Shown: positions 52,762 through 62,582, counted from the stretch's first letter. The stretch: DNA of 64,000 bases from Anaerolineaceae bacterium (GCA_002702065.1 NZXX01000001.1:558001-622000); one strand, 5' to 3'. Numbers and translations: made by a program. Notes: generated from the sequence alone by a model not told the origin.

Positions 52762-53865
52762 TCATCCGTTTGTCTCCGGCTTGTTTCCAATACACCCGCC
52801 GGGCAGGGGCTGAAAATCCACGTCATAGCCAAAGGCGCGCGGCCCAACCACCGCCAGCGCTTCCGGCGTTTTGAGTGCCGGTGATGCCGGAATACCCAGC
52901 ACAGCCACGCGCATGCCATAGCGCAGCACTTCCGTCGAAATCGGTTCGCCGCTGTCATCGGTCACAATCGAGATGAGGTCTGGCACGGTGGCAACGACTT
53001 CGCCGTTCAGATAGGCGATCAGAAATTCGTTCTGAAACTCAATATCGAGCTGGTCCTGCCCGCCGAAGCTCTCAATGGTCAGGGTGCCCCGCGCGAAGCC
53101 CTGCGTGGTGCGCCGGTTGAGGTCCGTGATTTTCCCGCGCAGGATAATCTTGCCCTCAAGGGTCTGCGCGATCACGGTGGGTACATCGTCGCCATTGGCC
53201 TGTGCTGTCAGCACGCGCTGGCCCAGATACTTCGACAATGACAGCGTGTAATGGATGCCATATTGTTTCACCTGCGCGCCGGTGACCATCGACCCGGCCA
53301 GTCCGGCAGTCGCGCCCATGCTCGTCGCCAGTGTGCGGGCCAGCCGTTCCGCCCATTTGGCGTCAACGGTGTAGGGGATAATCGCCGAGTTACCGGCTGC
53401 ATCGACCATCGCCAGCGGCGTGACGGGTACCCCCGCCTGAAAGAAAAAGACGGACATGGGCAGCTCCGGAAACGCCCGGCCCATCGAGTCGCAGTCCACA
53501 ATCGGCAGCCCGGCCTGAATGCCAGCCACCAGCGGCGCCAGCGAATTCGCCCCGCCAATCTCGGCAATGCCAATCGCGCTGATAGGTCGCCCGACATGCT
53601 CTTCCAGCAACCGTAAAGCGCCGATCAGTTCGGTCCCTGCTTCCAGCTTTTCGACGCTGGCCGTGGGCGCACCGATAAACCCGCACAAGGGCACCAGCGC
53701 ATCATCAGCCAGGTCATGCGGGTCGACAATGCGGGCTGGTCCATACTGCCGGATCGTCTCGCGCAGGTGCAGACTGCCCAGGTAAGGGTTGCCACCGCCG
53801 CCAGTGCCGAGGATGCCGGCCCCCAGGGCGATGCGTTCAATATCGTCGAGTGTAACCGTGTTCAA
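52762..53865 (-). CDS. DUF917-family protein, copy C (first of three)
   Basis: 367 aa. Has the same signature set as copies A and B: IALGAGILGTGGGGNPYLGSLH, IAEIGGANSLAPLVAGIQAGLPIVDCDSMGRAFPELPMSVF and VPDLISIVTDDSGEPISTE. The start ATG overlaps the OppF stop by four bases (ATGA type), tying it to the transporter. Copies A and C are closer to each other in these motifs than to B, so subunit or substrate specialisation is likely. Confidence 0.88.
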   Translation of the reverse strand: MNTVTLDDIERIALGAGILGTGGGGNPYLGSLHLRETIRQYGPARIVDPHDLADDALVPLCGFIGAPTASVEKLEAGTELIGALRLLEEHVGRPISAIGIAEIGGANSLAPLVAGIQAGLPIVDCDSMGRAFPELPMSVFFFQAGVPVTPLAMVDAAGNSAIIPYTVDAKWAERLARTLATSMGATAGLAGSMVTGAQVKQYGIHYTLSLSKYLGQRVLTAQANGDDVPTVIAQTLEGKIILRGKITDLNRRTTQGFARGTLTIESFGGQDQLDIEFQNEFLIAYLNGEVVATVPDLISIVTDDSGEPISTEVLRYGMRVAVLGIPASPALKTPEALAVVGPRAFGYDVDFQPLPGGCIGNKPETNG

Positions 53866-54848
53866 GAGATTTGTTCTTTCGGGTGCAAATGACAGGCAAC
53901 CTGATGACCGCGCCCGGTATCCACCAGCACGGGTTCATCGGTTTCGCAAAGGTCCAGCTTGGGCGCATGACAGCGCGGCGCAAACGGACAGCCCCGCGTT
54001 GGCCGGTGCAGGCTCAGGTCGCCGCTGAGGATAATCTGTTCGCGCACGTCGTCGGGGTCTGCTTCGGGAATAGCCGAAATGAGCGCCTGGGTGTAAGGAT
54101 GTTTGGGCTCGTCGAAAATCATTTTGACATCGGCGACTTCCACAATCTTGCCGAGATACAGCAGCGCGACCTGATCGCACAGGTAGCGCACGACGCCCAG
54201 ATCATGCGAGATGAATAAATAGGTGAGGCTGAATTCCTGTTGAAGATCGTTCAGCAAATTCAGTATCTGCGCCTGAACAGAGACATCCAGCGCCGAGGTC
54301 GGTTCGTCCAGCACCAGCAGTTTGGGCCGCACCGCCAGCGCCCGTGCGATACCGATGCGCTGCTGCTGACCGCCGCTGAATTCATGTGGATAGCGGTAAT
54401 AATGTTCTTCCTTGAGGCCCACGATATGCAGCAGTTCCATGACCCGGTCGCGGGCGGCATTGCCGTTGAGGTGTTCGTGCAGCCACAACGCCTCACCAAT
54501 GATCGAGCCAACTGTCATACGGCTGTTGAGCGACGCGGCTGGCGACTGATAGATCATCTGCATATCGCCGCGTTTCCGGCGCAGTTCGCGTGGCGATAGC
54601 GCCATCAGGTCCGTATCGTCGAAAATGATCTCTCCGGCAGTGGGTTCAACCAGCCGGATCAGGCACTTGCCAATGGTGGTCTTGCCGGAGCCGGATTCCC
54701 CGACAAGGCCCAGCGTTTTACCGCGCGGCACACTAAAGCTGACGTCCTCAATGACTTTGAACGCGCTGACCTGCCGGTTGAGCAATCCGCCTCGCACCGG
54801 AAAATGCTTGGCGAGATGGCGTACTTCGAGTATGGGCTGGTCGCTCAT
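53862..54848 (-). CDS. Peptide-type ABC transporter ATP-binding protein (OppF/DppF-like)
   Basis: 328 aa from ATG 54848, which overlaps the stop of the OppD-like gene (ATGA); a longer frame to 54875 is less likely. Walker A GESGSGKT, signature FSGGQQQR, Walker B LLVLDEPTSALD and the oligopeptide-family C-terminal segment with CPFAPRCHAPKLDLC (Fe-S-like cysteines) are visible. Together with the OppD-like protein it powers the two permeases. Fifth gene of the operon, followed by a DUF917 gene with a four-base overlap. Confidence 0.95.
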   Translation of the reverse strand: MSDQPILEVRHLAKHFPVRGGLLNRQVSAFKVIEDVSFSVPRGKTLGLVGESGSGKTTIGKCLIRLVEPTAGEIIFDDTDLMALSPRELRRKRGDMQMIYQSPAASLNSRMTVGSIIGEALWLHEHLNGNAARDRVMELLHIVGLKEEHYYRYPHEFSGGQQQRIGIARALAVRPKLLVLDEPTSALDVSVQAQILNLLNDLQQEFSLTYLFISHDLGVVRYLCDQVALLYLGKIVEVADVKMIFDEPKHPYTQALISAIPEADPDDVREQIILSGDLSLHRPTRGCPFAPRCHAPKLDLCETDEPVLVDTGRGHQVACHLHPKEQIS

Positions 54849-55876
54849 CAGACACCTGCCCCGTATAACACACACTCCGCCGTGTGCTGCTGGCCCACCT
54901 GCACTGTCGGCGGCACCGCCATGCGGCAGGATTCCATCACATGCGGGCAGCGCGGGTGAAAGCGGCAGCCTGCCGGCGGGTGAACCAGATTGGGGATCGA
55001 CCCATCAATACCCATCAACGCGCCGCGTTCCGTGTGCCGGGTGGGCACCGCTTTAAGCAGCCCTTGGGTATAGGGGTGTTTAGGGTTTTTGAACAACTCA
55101 CGCATGGGTGCCTGCTCGACCACGCGCCCGGCGTACATCACCGCGACCCGCTGGCATGTCTGGGCGACTACCCCCAGATTGTGCGTAATGATAATTACCG
55201 AAAGGCCCAGGCGCGCCACCAGTCCGTTGATCAGCCGCAGAATTTGCGCCTGTATCGTCACGTCCAGCGCGGTTGTCGGTTCATCCGCGATCAGCAAGTC
55301 CGGCTCGCCCGCCAGCGCCATAGCGATCAGCACTCGCTGGCGCATCCCGCCGCTGAACTGGTGCGGGTAATCGCTCAGACGTTTGTCGCCATCGGGAATG
55401 CCAACCAGCTGCATCAGCTCGATAGCGCGGATATTGGCGTCCCAGCGAAGCTGGCGTGTGGATGGCAGAAAGCCTTTCCAGCGGCCCGGCACCTGCTGCT
55501 GATCGTGGCGCTGATAGAGCACGGCGTCAATTAACTGCTCGCGGATGGTAAACAACGGATTCAGATTCGTCGTCGGGTCCTGAAAAATCATGCCCAGATG
55601 CCGCGCCCGAAAGCGCTGCATATCATCCGGCGTTTTCTGAAGCAGGTCGTTGCCATTGAACAACACGCGTCCGTCGGTAATCCGGCCCGGCGGCATCGGG
55701 ATGAGGCGCGGTACGGACAGGGCGGTCATTGATTTGCCGCAGCCGGTCTCGCCCACCAGCCCCAGCACATCCCCGCGCTGCATCGTCAGGTTGACACCCG
55801 CCAGCACTTTGGCAACCCCGTCAAAGGTCTTGAATTCGAGATGAAGGTTTTGTATTTCCAGCAGCGGAGCAGTCAT
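54848..55876 (-). CDS. Peptide-type ABC transporter ATP-binding protein (OppD/DppD-like)
   Basis: 342 aa. Walker A GETGCGKS, signature FSGGMRQR, Walker [13 protein letters not shown], and the C-terminal oligopeptide-transporter domain with [14 protein letters not shown] at about 308-321. A small insertion around residues 130-145 ([17 protein letters not shown]) precedes the helical domain. It lies 12 bases after the permease C gene and shares its stop with the next start. Confidence 0.95.
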   Translation of the reverse strand: MTAPLLEIQNLHLEFKTFDGVAKVLAGVNLTMQRGDVLGLVGETGCGKSMTALSVPRLIPMPPGRITDGRVLFNGNDLLQKTPDDMQRFRARHLGMIFQDPTTNLNPLFTIREQLIDAVLYQRHDQQQVPGRWKGFLPSTRQLRWDANIRAIELMQLVGIPDGDKRLSDYPHQFSGGMRQRVLIAMALAGEPDLLIADEPTTALDVTIQAQILRLINGLVARLGLSVIIITHNLGVVAQTCQRVAVMYAGRVVEQAPMRELFKNPKHPYTQGLLKAVPTRHTERGALMGIDGSIPNLVHPPAGCRFHPRCPHVMESCRMAVPPTVQVGQQHTAECVLYGAGV

Positions 55877-55888
55877 GTAGTTACACCT

Positions 55889-56797
55889 TCAGCGTCGTGA
55901 ACGGGGGTCGAGGACATCGCGCAAGCCATCACCCAGCAGGTTCCAGCTAAACACCACCAGGAAGATCGCCATGCCGGGGAAGGTCGCCACCCACCATTGA
56001 TTGGGGAAATAATCGCGACCCTCGTTGATCATTGCGCCCCATTCCGGCGTCGGCGGTTGCGCGCCCAGTCCGATGAAACCCAGCGCGGCGGCGGTCAGCA
56101 CGGCGAAGCCAAAATCGGTGCTCATCTTGACAATAATCGGCGACAGCGCATTGGGCAAAATGTGACGGAACAGCACGCGCAGATCACTGCCACCCAACCC
56201 GCGGGCGGCCTCGACAAAGGGTTCTTCCTTCAGCGACAGCACCAGCCCGCGTGTGAGTCGCGCAAAACCCGGCCACCACACCAGCGCGATGCCGATCATC
56301 ACATTGACGATACCTTTGCCCAGTGCCGCCGTCACGGCAATGGCCAGAATCAACGCCGGGACGGTCAGAAAGATGTCGGTGATGCGCATCAGCAGTTCAT
56401 CCACCCAGCCGCCGAAGTAGGCCGCCACCGCGCCAATCGTCACGCCAATCGTCGTCGCCAGCACAATGATGACCACGCCTACGGTCAGGGCCAGCCCGGT
56501 TCCCATCAGCGTGCGGCTGAAAATGTCCCGGCCCACATTATCTGTGCCAAAGTAATAGACTTCATCGGGTGGGCGCAAGCGTGCCGTCGCCCGTACCTTG
56601 CCTGCCGCATCCTCCGGGAATGGCACGATATACGGCGCGAGAACGGCGATCACGACGATGATCAGCAGCGTGATTAGCCCGATCATCGCCAGCGGGTTGG
56701 CGCGAAACCGGTAAATCGCGCGGCGCAGATTTTCCCGGCGTGCCGAGGTGGGTTCGCGGTTTGCGCCCAGTGGTTGGATAGAGGTCTGTTCAGCCAT
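55889..56797 (-). CDS. Peptide-type ABC transporter permease (OppC/DppC-like)
   Basis: 302 aa, about six transmembrane helices. The N-terminal OppC_N part has NLRRAIYRFRANPLAMIGLI, then YFGTDNVGRDIFSRTLMGTGLAL, and the EAA-loop EAARGLGGSDLRVLFRHILPNALSPIIV that contacts the ATPases. The C-terminal G.GAQPPTPEWGAMINEGRDY and DPR.R ending are standard. It overlaps the upstream OppB-like gene by eight bases. Confidence 0.95.
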   Translation of the reverse strand: MAEQTSIQPLGANREPTSARRENLRRAIYRFRANPLAMIGLITLLIIVVIAVLAPYIVPFPEDAAGKVRATARLRPPDEVYYFGTDNVGRDIFSRTLMGTGLALTVGVVIIVLATTIGVTIGAVAAYFGGWVDELLMRITDIFLTVPALILAIAVTAALGKGIVNVMIGIALVWWPGFARLTRGLVLSLKEEPFVEAARGLGGSDLRVLFRHILPNALSPIIVKMSTDFGFAVLTAAALGFIGLGAQPPTPEWGAMINEGRDYFPNQWWVATFPGMAIFLVVFSWNLLGDGLRDVLDPRSRR

Positions 56798-57803
56798 AGC
56801 GGATTCTGGGGTCTAGTGCGCCATAAACAAGGTCAGTAAGAATGTTAACCAGACTGAACACCACGCCGTAAATCAGCGTAATGCCCATAATGGGCTGGAA
56901 GTCGAGCCGCAGGGATGATTCCACCGCGTACAGGCCCATGCCCGGCCAGTCAAAGATTGTCTCGACCAGCACCGCGCCCGCCATCAGCCAGCCAAACTCC
57001 AGCGAGATAACCGTGACGGTGGCGATCAAGGCGTTTCGCAGCACATACTTGGTGACGATGAGCCGGTAGGGAATGCCAATCGCGCGCTCCATCCGGACAT
57101 AATCTTTGTCCAGCGCTTCCAGCATACTGGCACGGGTAATGCGCGTGATGCTGGCAAGCGAGCCAAACGACAGCACCAGCGCCGGGGTGATGAGATGAGA
57201 AAGCGCGATGCCAAACGAAGCGAAATCCAGTTGCAGCAGGCTGTCCACCGTGTACATACCGGTAATGGTCACCGGTGGCGACAGGATGGCGTTAAAGCGT
57301 CGCCCGATCGGAAACCAGCCCAGTTCTAGCCCCAGGATTAATTGAAAAATCATCGCCAGCCAGAACGCAGGGAAGCTGACAAAAAACAGTGCCAGCACCC
57401 GCGTTACCTGGTCCGGCAGCTTATTGCGGTAGATAGCCGAGATAATCCCGGCTGGCACACCCAGCAATGTGGCAATCGTCACCGCTGCCAGCGTCAGTTC
57501 GAGCGTGGCCGGGAAATAGGTTGCAATGTCGGACAGCACCTCGCGCCGCGAATACAGCGACTGTCCCCAATCCCCGTGCAGCACATTGATCATATAGTTC
57601 AGATATTGCAGGGGCAGGGGCTGATCGAGTCCGAACTGCTGCCGCAGGGCTTCCCGAATTTCCGGCGTGGATTGTGGGCCCGCAGCCAGCCCGACCGGGT
57701 CGCCCGGTAACACGCGCGATACGGTAAAGGTCAGCAGGCTGAGGCCGACGAGCAGCGGAATGATGAAGACTAACCGCCGCAGAAAGTAAAGGCGGAGACT
57801 CAT
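56790..57803 (-). CDS. Peptide-type ABC transporter permease (OppB/DppB-like)
   Basis: 337 aa, about six transmembrane helices. Family motifs: N-terminal RRLVFIIPLLVGLSLLTFTVSRVLPGDP, LRQQFGLDQPLPLQYLNY, GDWGQSLYSRREV, and the EAA-like loop TRASMLEALDKDYVRMERAIGIP. The ending VNILTDLVYGALDPRIRYG is canonical. It forms the pore with the OppC-like permease. It follows the binding-protein gene after 137 bases. Confidence 0.95.
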   Translation of the reverse strand: MSLRLYFLRRLVFIIPLLVGLSLLTFTVSRVLPGDPVGLAAGPQSTPEIREALRQQFGLDQPLPLQYLNYMINVLHGDWGQSLYSRREVLSDIATYFPATLELTLAAVTIATLLGVPAGIISAIYRNKLPDQVTRVLALFFVSFPAFWLAMIFQLILGLELGWFPIGRRFNAILSPPVTITGMYTVDSLLQLDFASFGIALSHLITPALVLSFGSLASITRITRASMLEALDKDYVRMERAIGIPYRLIVTKYVLRNALIATVTVISLEFGWLMAGAVLVETIFDWPGMGLYAVESSLRLDFQPIMGITLIYGVVFSLVNILTDLVYGALDPRIRYG

Positions 57804-57940
57804 AGCACGAGTAATCCTGTTTTACATGCTCTGTCCAGGAAGTTGTGTTCAGGCAATTGGTCAATCTGCCGGGGCAGCGCACAGGGACACAGCGGTGGTG
57901 CCCCTATGTGACTTGCCCGCACGTCATCTGTTAACGATGG

Positions 57941-59524
57941 CTACATCCCTGATGGGCAGCCGTTCATTTCGATGTCCTGGAACAGTACCGACAGGCTTTC
58001 CAGGGGGCGGAACACAAAGCCCTGGACACATTCGTTAAAGCCGAGGACCGCGTTCTGGGTAAAGGTCCAGACCGCCGGTTGATCAGCGGCGATTAATGTC
58101 TGTGCTTCGTTGTACATCTCAGTGCGCAAGTCCGGGTCACCCGTCACACGGGCCGTGTCCAGCAGTTCGTCCACGCGTTCATTCTGGTAGAAGCTGCACG
58201 AGTTGAAGCTGCCCCACTGGCCGCTGTGATACTGGTTGTACAGGTGCGCATCCATGTCGAGATAGGCCGGCTGCGTGAAAATGTTGATGATGTCCGGCCC
58301 GGTGGATGGGTCGGCACAGCTGGCCACCATATCCGGCCACAGCATGGGGGTCATATTGAGTGTGATGTTTAGCTCTGCCAGCCCTTCCAGCAGCACCAGC
58401 CCGGTCACTTCTTCAAAGGTCAACCCGCTGACATAGACGTAATCCAGGTCAAAACCACCTTCGGGCCAGGCGGACTGCGCCAGAAATTCGCGCGCCCGGT
58501 CCAGGTCAAAGGTCGGCACGTCCAGGTCAGGCACCGCGCCGGGGAAGGCCAGCGTCGTCGGGCCGGGCATCAACTGCACCGGCACATCCAGCACTTCCGG
58601 CAGGGCTTCATAATCCATAGCATAGGCGATGGCTTTGCGCACGTTGATGTCGCTGGTGTATTCGCCCTGCATGTTCATCTTGAGCGTGTTGGTAAACAGA
58701 CCGCCGTTGTTTTCGACATAGAAGCCTTCGGTTGCCAGAATGCGCTCGGCGTCGTTGAGGTCAATTGTGTCGGCAATGTGGGTTTCGCCTGCCAGCAGCG
58801 AGTTCACCTGCGAGGCGCTGTCGCGACGGATAATCCACAGCACACGGTCGGGGTGATTTTCGCTGCGCCAGCCGCCCCAGTAATCGTCCACCGCCACAAA
58901 CTCATACAGGTTGCCGATTTCCCAGCGACCCTGCGTGAATGGCCCGGAACCCGCTTCATTTTCCTTCAGATAGGACTGACCGAAGTCGTCCCCTTTGTTG
59001 GCTTCGACAATCGCCGGGTTCACAACATACATTTGTGTGAGCGTGCCGAGGAACGGCGCGAAGGGCTGGAGCAGGGTGAATTCAACCGTGTATTCATCCA
59101 GCGCTACGGCACTATCCGCGTCGGCAATCCCTGCCCAGCGGTATGTTGGCGGCCCCTGAATGGTCATCAGGCGGTTGAAGGTATACACCACCGCGTCCGC
59201 ATTAACCGGGCTGCCATCGTGGAAGACCGCGTTTTCTTTCAGCTTGAACGTCCACACCGTCGCTTCTTCGTTGACTTCCCACGTATCGACCAGGTTGGGC
59301 ACCGCTTCTTCGCCACGCACGATGAACAGCGCATCGTACATGGATACCAGCGCCGCGCTGATCGAATAATTCTCTCCCACCGCCGGGTCGATGTTGTCGA
59401 TATCCTGGTTGCCGCCGTAGAGCAAGACATTCTCGCCATCCTGGGCCATACCGCTCAGGGGTACAGCCAGCAGGATCAGCAGTATGAGGCAAAAATAGAC
59501 AAAACGAGGTATAGAAGTGTTCAT
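57941..59524 (-). CDS. ABC transporter substrate-binding protein, family 5
   Basis: 527 aa from ATG 59524 (GGAGAC seven bases upstream), with a signal peptide (RFVYFCLILLILLAVPLSG, cleavage near AQD). SBP_bac_5 motifs are visible: AEVGENYS-like AVGENYSISAALVSMYDAL, W.F.LKENAVFHDGSPVNADAVVYTF, and VRKAIAYAMDYEAL. No lipobox Cys is seen; the protein may be anchored otherwise or free outside the membrane. First gene of the operon behind a near-consensus promoter; coupled enzymes suggest a hydantoin-like or modified peptide ligand. Confidence 0.95.
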   Translation of the reverse strand: MNTSIPRFVYFCLILLILLAVPLSGMAQDGENVLLYGGNQDIDNIDPAVGENYSISAALVSMYDALFIVRGEEAVPNLVDTWEVNEEATVWTFKLKENAVFHDGSPVNADAVVYTFNRLMTIQGPPTYRWAGIADADSAVALDEYTVEFTLLQPFAPFLGTLTQMYVVNPAIVEANKGDDFGQSYLKENEAGSGPFTQGRWEIGNLYEFVAVDDYWGGWRSENHPDRVLWIIRRDSASQVNSLLAGETHIADTIDLNDAERILATEGFYVENNGGLFTNTLKMNMQGEYTSDINVRKAIAYAMDYEALPEVLDVPVQLMPGPTTLAFPGAVPDLDVPTFDLDRAREFLAQSAWPEGGFDLDYVYVSGLTFEEVTGLVLLEGLAELNITLNMTPMLWPDMVASCADPSTGPDIINIFTQPAYLDMDAHLYNQYHSGQWGSFNSCSFYQNERVDELLDTARVTGDPDLRTEMYNEAQTLIAADQPAVWTFTQNAVLGFNECVQGFVFRPLESLSVLFQDIEMNGCPSGM

Positions 59525-59577
59525 ACTATTTGTCTCCAAAGCATAATAGCGTAACATCTGCAATATTTTAGTGCGGG

Positions 59578-59606
59578 ATTATGGCATATGCGTTGTGCAG
59601 TGTCAA
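59578..59606 (-). promoter_or_regulatory. Sigma-70-type promoter of the ABC-DUF917-HyuA operon
   Basis: On the minus strand, TTGACA (59606-59601), a 17-base spacer, then CATAAT (59583-59578), which is five of six -10 consensus bases. Expected start near 59571 gives a leader of about 47 bases before the SBP gene. Confidence 0.72.
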
Positions 59607-59713
59607 CAAAGTGTAATGGCTGCACTTATTCATGTTGCATGTGCTTCGGGACCCTGCCTGAGAACGGTCACACACAAGCCTCATTTTATCTTGCAGCACC
59701 TGGGAGATCCGTG

Positions 59714-61057
59714 ATGCACATCCAGTTCGCCGGGGCATTGACAGAACAACATAACCACCAGCATATTGATCATTTTTTCAGCGTGCCCGAAGGCGCTACC
59801 CGGCTCCATATTGATTTTGAATATGCGCCAAAACGTATCGGGCGCTATGGCAATCTGCTCACCCTGAGCTTGTTCGACCCGCAGCACGAACGCGGCACCG
59901 GGCATCGCGGGCAGCCGACGCAGCAGGTCAGCATCAGTCATACCGAGGCCACCCCCGGTTATCACGCTGGCCCGCTGCAACCGGGTGAGTGGAACTTGAT
60001 GATCAACACGAACCTCATCCTGCCGGATGCCACCGTCAGCTACGAAATCCGGATTGCATTTGGCTTTGACGCGGACATAACCGACATGCCGCGTGTGTGG
60101 CCTCCGGGCACAACGGCACCGCGCGGCCCCGGCTGGTATCGGGGGGACCTGCACGCCCATACGCTGCATTCGGATGGCAGCTGGGATGTCGATGGCCTGG
60201 CACACTATGCCCGCAGCCAGCAGCTGGACTTCATCACGCTAACAGACCACAACACCGTGTCTGGCCTTGATCACATGCACAGTCTGGCGTCCGATGATCT
60301 GCTGGTGATGGGTGGCTTTGAACTGACCACATTCTACGGCCATGCGCTAGCGCTGGGGGTACGTGAGCTGATCGAGTGGCGCGTGCATCCTGACGAGCGT
60401 TCGATGACCACTATTCAGCAGGAGATTGAAGCGGCTGGCGGCCTGTTCGTCATCGCCCATCCTGAATGCCCCGGCGACCCGGCCTGCACCGGCTGCCACT
60501 GGGATTACCCGGACCTGATGCCGGGCAGAGCGCGGATCGTTGAAATCTGCAATGAACACTGGGACAGCTTCAGCAACAACGAGGCTGCTTTACAACTCTG
60601 GTACCAGTGGCTCAACCAGGGTCACCGGTTGGTTGCGACATCCGGCATGGACATTCACGGTGAGCCCCCACCTGCGCGAGTCTACCTTTTTGATGTGGTT
60701 TATTCAGACTCGCTCAGTGAGTCGGCAGTTCTCGCAGCCGTGCGTCAGGGGCATCTGTACCTCAGCAGCGGCCCGCAGCTTGCTTTCAGCGGGCATAATC
60801 GAGGCGGGCAGTCTGTCATGATGGGCGACACACTGTCAGGCGACAGCGTCACACTGACGGCTGAATGGTCGCGGTGTGGCAACACGGATCAGGTCCGGCT
60901 GATTGTGGACGGCGATCTGCATGATTCATTCGCAGCGGATGCGAGTGGCACAAAGTCATGGACGTTCAGTGGCAAGCACTGGAGTGTGGTCGAAATCCGC
61001 GATGCTGACGACGGCTTGCTGGCGGTGACCAATCCAATCTTTATACAATCCAATTGA
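59714..61057 (+). CDS. CehA/McbA-family metallohydrolase (PHP domain)
   Basis: 447 aa from ATG 59714 (GGGAG seven bases upstream); longer in-frame start at 59588 is unlikely. The N-terminal 125 residues are a beta-sandwich. The PHP/amidohydrolase part begins near residue 140 with the metal-binding GDLHAHTLHSDG, and continues with LTDHNT, GFELTTFYGHALALG and AHPECPGDPAC, ending with a METATSGMDIH-like ATSGMDIHG. Such enzymes hydrolyse phosphate or carbamate-type esters (CehA acts on carbaryl). It diverges from the ABC operon but no shared promoter element is evident. Confidence 0.88.
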   Translation: MHIQFAGALTEQHNHQHIDHFFSVPEGATRLHIDFEYAPKRIGRYGNLLTLSLFDPQHERGTGHRGQPTQQVSISHTEATPGYHAGPLQPGEWNLMINTNLILPDATVSYEIRIAFGFDADITDMPRVWPPGTTAPRGPGWYRGDLHAHTLHSDGSWDVDGLAHYARSQQLDFITLTDHNTVSGLDHMHSLASDDLLVMGGFELTTFYGHALALGVRELIEWRVHPDERSMTTIQQEIEAAGGLFVIAHPECPGDPACTGCHWDYPDLMPGRARIVEICNEHWDSFSNNEAALQLWYQWLNQGHRLVATSGMDIHGEPPPARVYLFDVVYSDSLSESAVLAAVRQGHLYLSSGPQLAFSGHNRGGQSVMMGDTLSGDSVTLTAEWSRCGNTDQVRLIVDGDLHDSFAADASGTKSWTFSGKHWSVVEIRDADDGLLAVTNPIFIQSN

Positions 61058-61191
61058 ATACGGCCCGTCTGAAGATGAGGAGATTATGAGACAGGTCTTT
61101 TTTCTATTACCTGTGCGGGTGTTTGAGCGTAAATACATCAACCGTTAGTTCATAGCGGGTTGATAAGTCATGCGCGGAGCAGAAGAAAAGA

Positions 61192-62223
61192 ATGGCCTCA
61201 CAAACAGGGCTACAGCTTAAAGGGATAAATTACGACACCGGAACTAATTATGCGCCGGACTATCTATCACGTGAGATCTGGAATCAGCGGTTGCTCGAGC
61301 AGGAAATACGGACGATCAGACATGATCTGCACTGCAACGCGATCAATATCTACGGTTCGGATATCTCACGCATAATGGCCTGCGCTGATTTCGCTCTGGA
61401 AAATAATCTTCAGGTCTGGCTTCAACCAAGACTGATCGACAGTAATCCGACTGAGATGTTGGCTCATCTGGCACAACTTGCGCAGGCAGCGGAGCGATTG
61501 CGCCAAGGTCATGAGCACATCACCCTAAACATTGGCTGTGAACTGAGTGTTTTTATGAAGGATTTGATTCCTGGTCGCAGTTTTCTCCAACGTGTCGCCT
61601 GGTTGGGACGTTTCTGGTGGTTGTGGATGCTGGTGCCACGCTTTAATAGTCGGCTGAACAGTCATCTACAAAAGGCCGTTTCGACCACCCGAACACATTT
61701 TAACGGTCAGATAACTTATAGCGCTGGTATATGGGAAACTATTCGTTGGGATACGTTCGATACTGTAGGCCTGAACTACTACCGCGAAGCATCGAATCAA
61801 GGGAGTTATGTTCAGGATCTTAGACGGTTTCATCGATACAGTAAACCCATTGTAATTACAGAGTTTGGCTGTTGCTCTTTCGATGGCGCAGACAAGTTAG
61901 GTGGCTCTGGCGATAGTATTGTCGATTATTCCGGTCCAGCACCGGTCTTGAAAGATTTTTCTCAGCGCAACGAACAGGTGCAGGCGGATTATCTGATTGA
62001 CCTCCTTCAAATCTATCAGAATGAAGGGATGACTGGCGCGTTTGTATTTGAGTTCACTGAACCCAGTCATCCCCATTCCAGTGACCCTCGCCGCGATCTC
62101 GACATGGCGAGTTACGGTCTGGTCAAAGTTCTACATGATGATGCTCAACACCCGGATGCGCCACTGCGTTGGGAACCTAAGCAGGCTTTTCATGCGATCG
62201 CCCGTGCATTTGACGAAGGCTGA
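61192..62223 (+). CDS. TIM-barrel glycoside-hydrolase-like protein
   Basis: 343 aa, cytoplasmic by appearance. The fold of a beta/alpha barrel glycosidase is suggested by KGINYDTGTNYAP at the start, LHCNAINIYGSDISRIM, LQVWLQPRL, IGCELSVFMKDLIPG, GLNYYREAS and a late VITEFGCCSFDGA strand with the candidate catalytic Glu, plus VFEFTEPS. Homologues that I recall in actinobacteria are sometimes labelled abortive infection proteins without proof. The codons are clearly richer in A/T (gat, aat, att) than in neighbouring genes, which suggests recent acquisition. GGAGCAGAAGAAAAG precedes the ATG. Confidence 0.72.
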   Translation: MASQTGLQLKGINYDTGTNYAPDYLSREIWNQRLLEQEIRTIRHDLHCNAINIYGSDISRIMACADFALENNLQVWLQPRLIDSNPTEMLAHLAQLAQAAERLRQGHEHITLNIGCELSVFMKDLIPGRSFLQRVAWLGRFWWLWMLVPRFNSRLNSHLQKAVSTTRTHFNGQITYSAGIWETIRWDTFDTVGLNYYREASNQGSYVQDLRRFHRYSKPIVITEFGCCSFDGADKLGGSGDSIVDYSGPAPVLKDFSQRNEQVQADYLIDLLQIYQNEGMTGAFVFEFTEPSHPHSSDPRRDLDMASYGLVKVLHDDAQHPDAPLRWEPKQAFHAIARAFDEG

Positions 62224-62241
62224 CACCGCAATGGGTAAGGT

Positions 62242-62562
62242 TCAGTGAGCACTGGACAAACGCAGCCCGATAATGCCGCCGATCAGCAGCACCAGCGAAA
62301 TCAGCTTGAGAAGATCGCGCGATTCGCCCAGCCAGAGTATCCCCAGTATAGCGGTACCGGCGGCGCCGATACCGGTCCAGATCGCATAAGTAGTGCCAAC
62401 CGGCAAGGACTTGAGCGCCTGCGACAGCAGAAACATGCTGAGAAACAGGGCAATGAGGAAACCAATCGTCGGGCCGGGTCTGGAAAACCCTTCAGACTGC
62501 TTCAGCAGCAGCGCCCACACCACTTCGAGAAGTCCCGCAACAAACAAGATAATCCAGGGCAT
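62242..62562 (-). CDS. sugE: SugE/Gdx-type small multidrug-resistance exporter (guanidinium exporter)
   Basis: 106 aa from ATG 62562 with GGGAG six bases upstream; the longer frame to 62697 runs through the riboswitch and is rejected. Four transmembrane helices; the first has the functional Glu in AGLLEVVWALLLK (residue 13), the second and third show KSLPVGTTYAIWTGIGAAGTAILGI. The GLLEVVWA and K.S.G sequences are of the Gdx (guanidinium/H+ antiport) subtype rather than the EmrE type. The guanidine-II-like hairpins in its leader support this specificity. Confidence 0.93.
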   Translation of the reverse strand: MPWIILFVAGLLEVVWALLLKQSEGFSRPGPTIGFLIALFLSMFLLSQALKSLPVGTTYAIWTGIGAAGTAILGILWLGESRDLLKLISLVLLIGGIIGLRLSSAH

Positions 62563-62582
62563 TTTACGCTCCCGTGATGTAC

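Noticed and set aside
57870..57904. Hairpin between the SBP and OppB-like genes
   Set aside because: GGGGCA/TGCCCC arms are six bases with a 23-base loop and no T run; not enough to call a terminator or attenuator.
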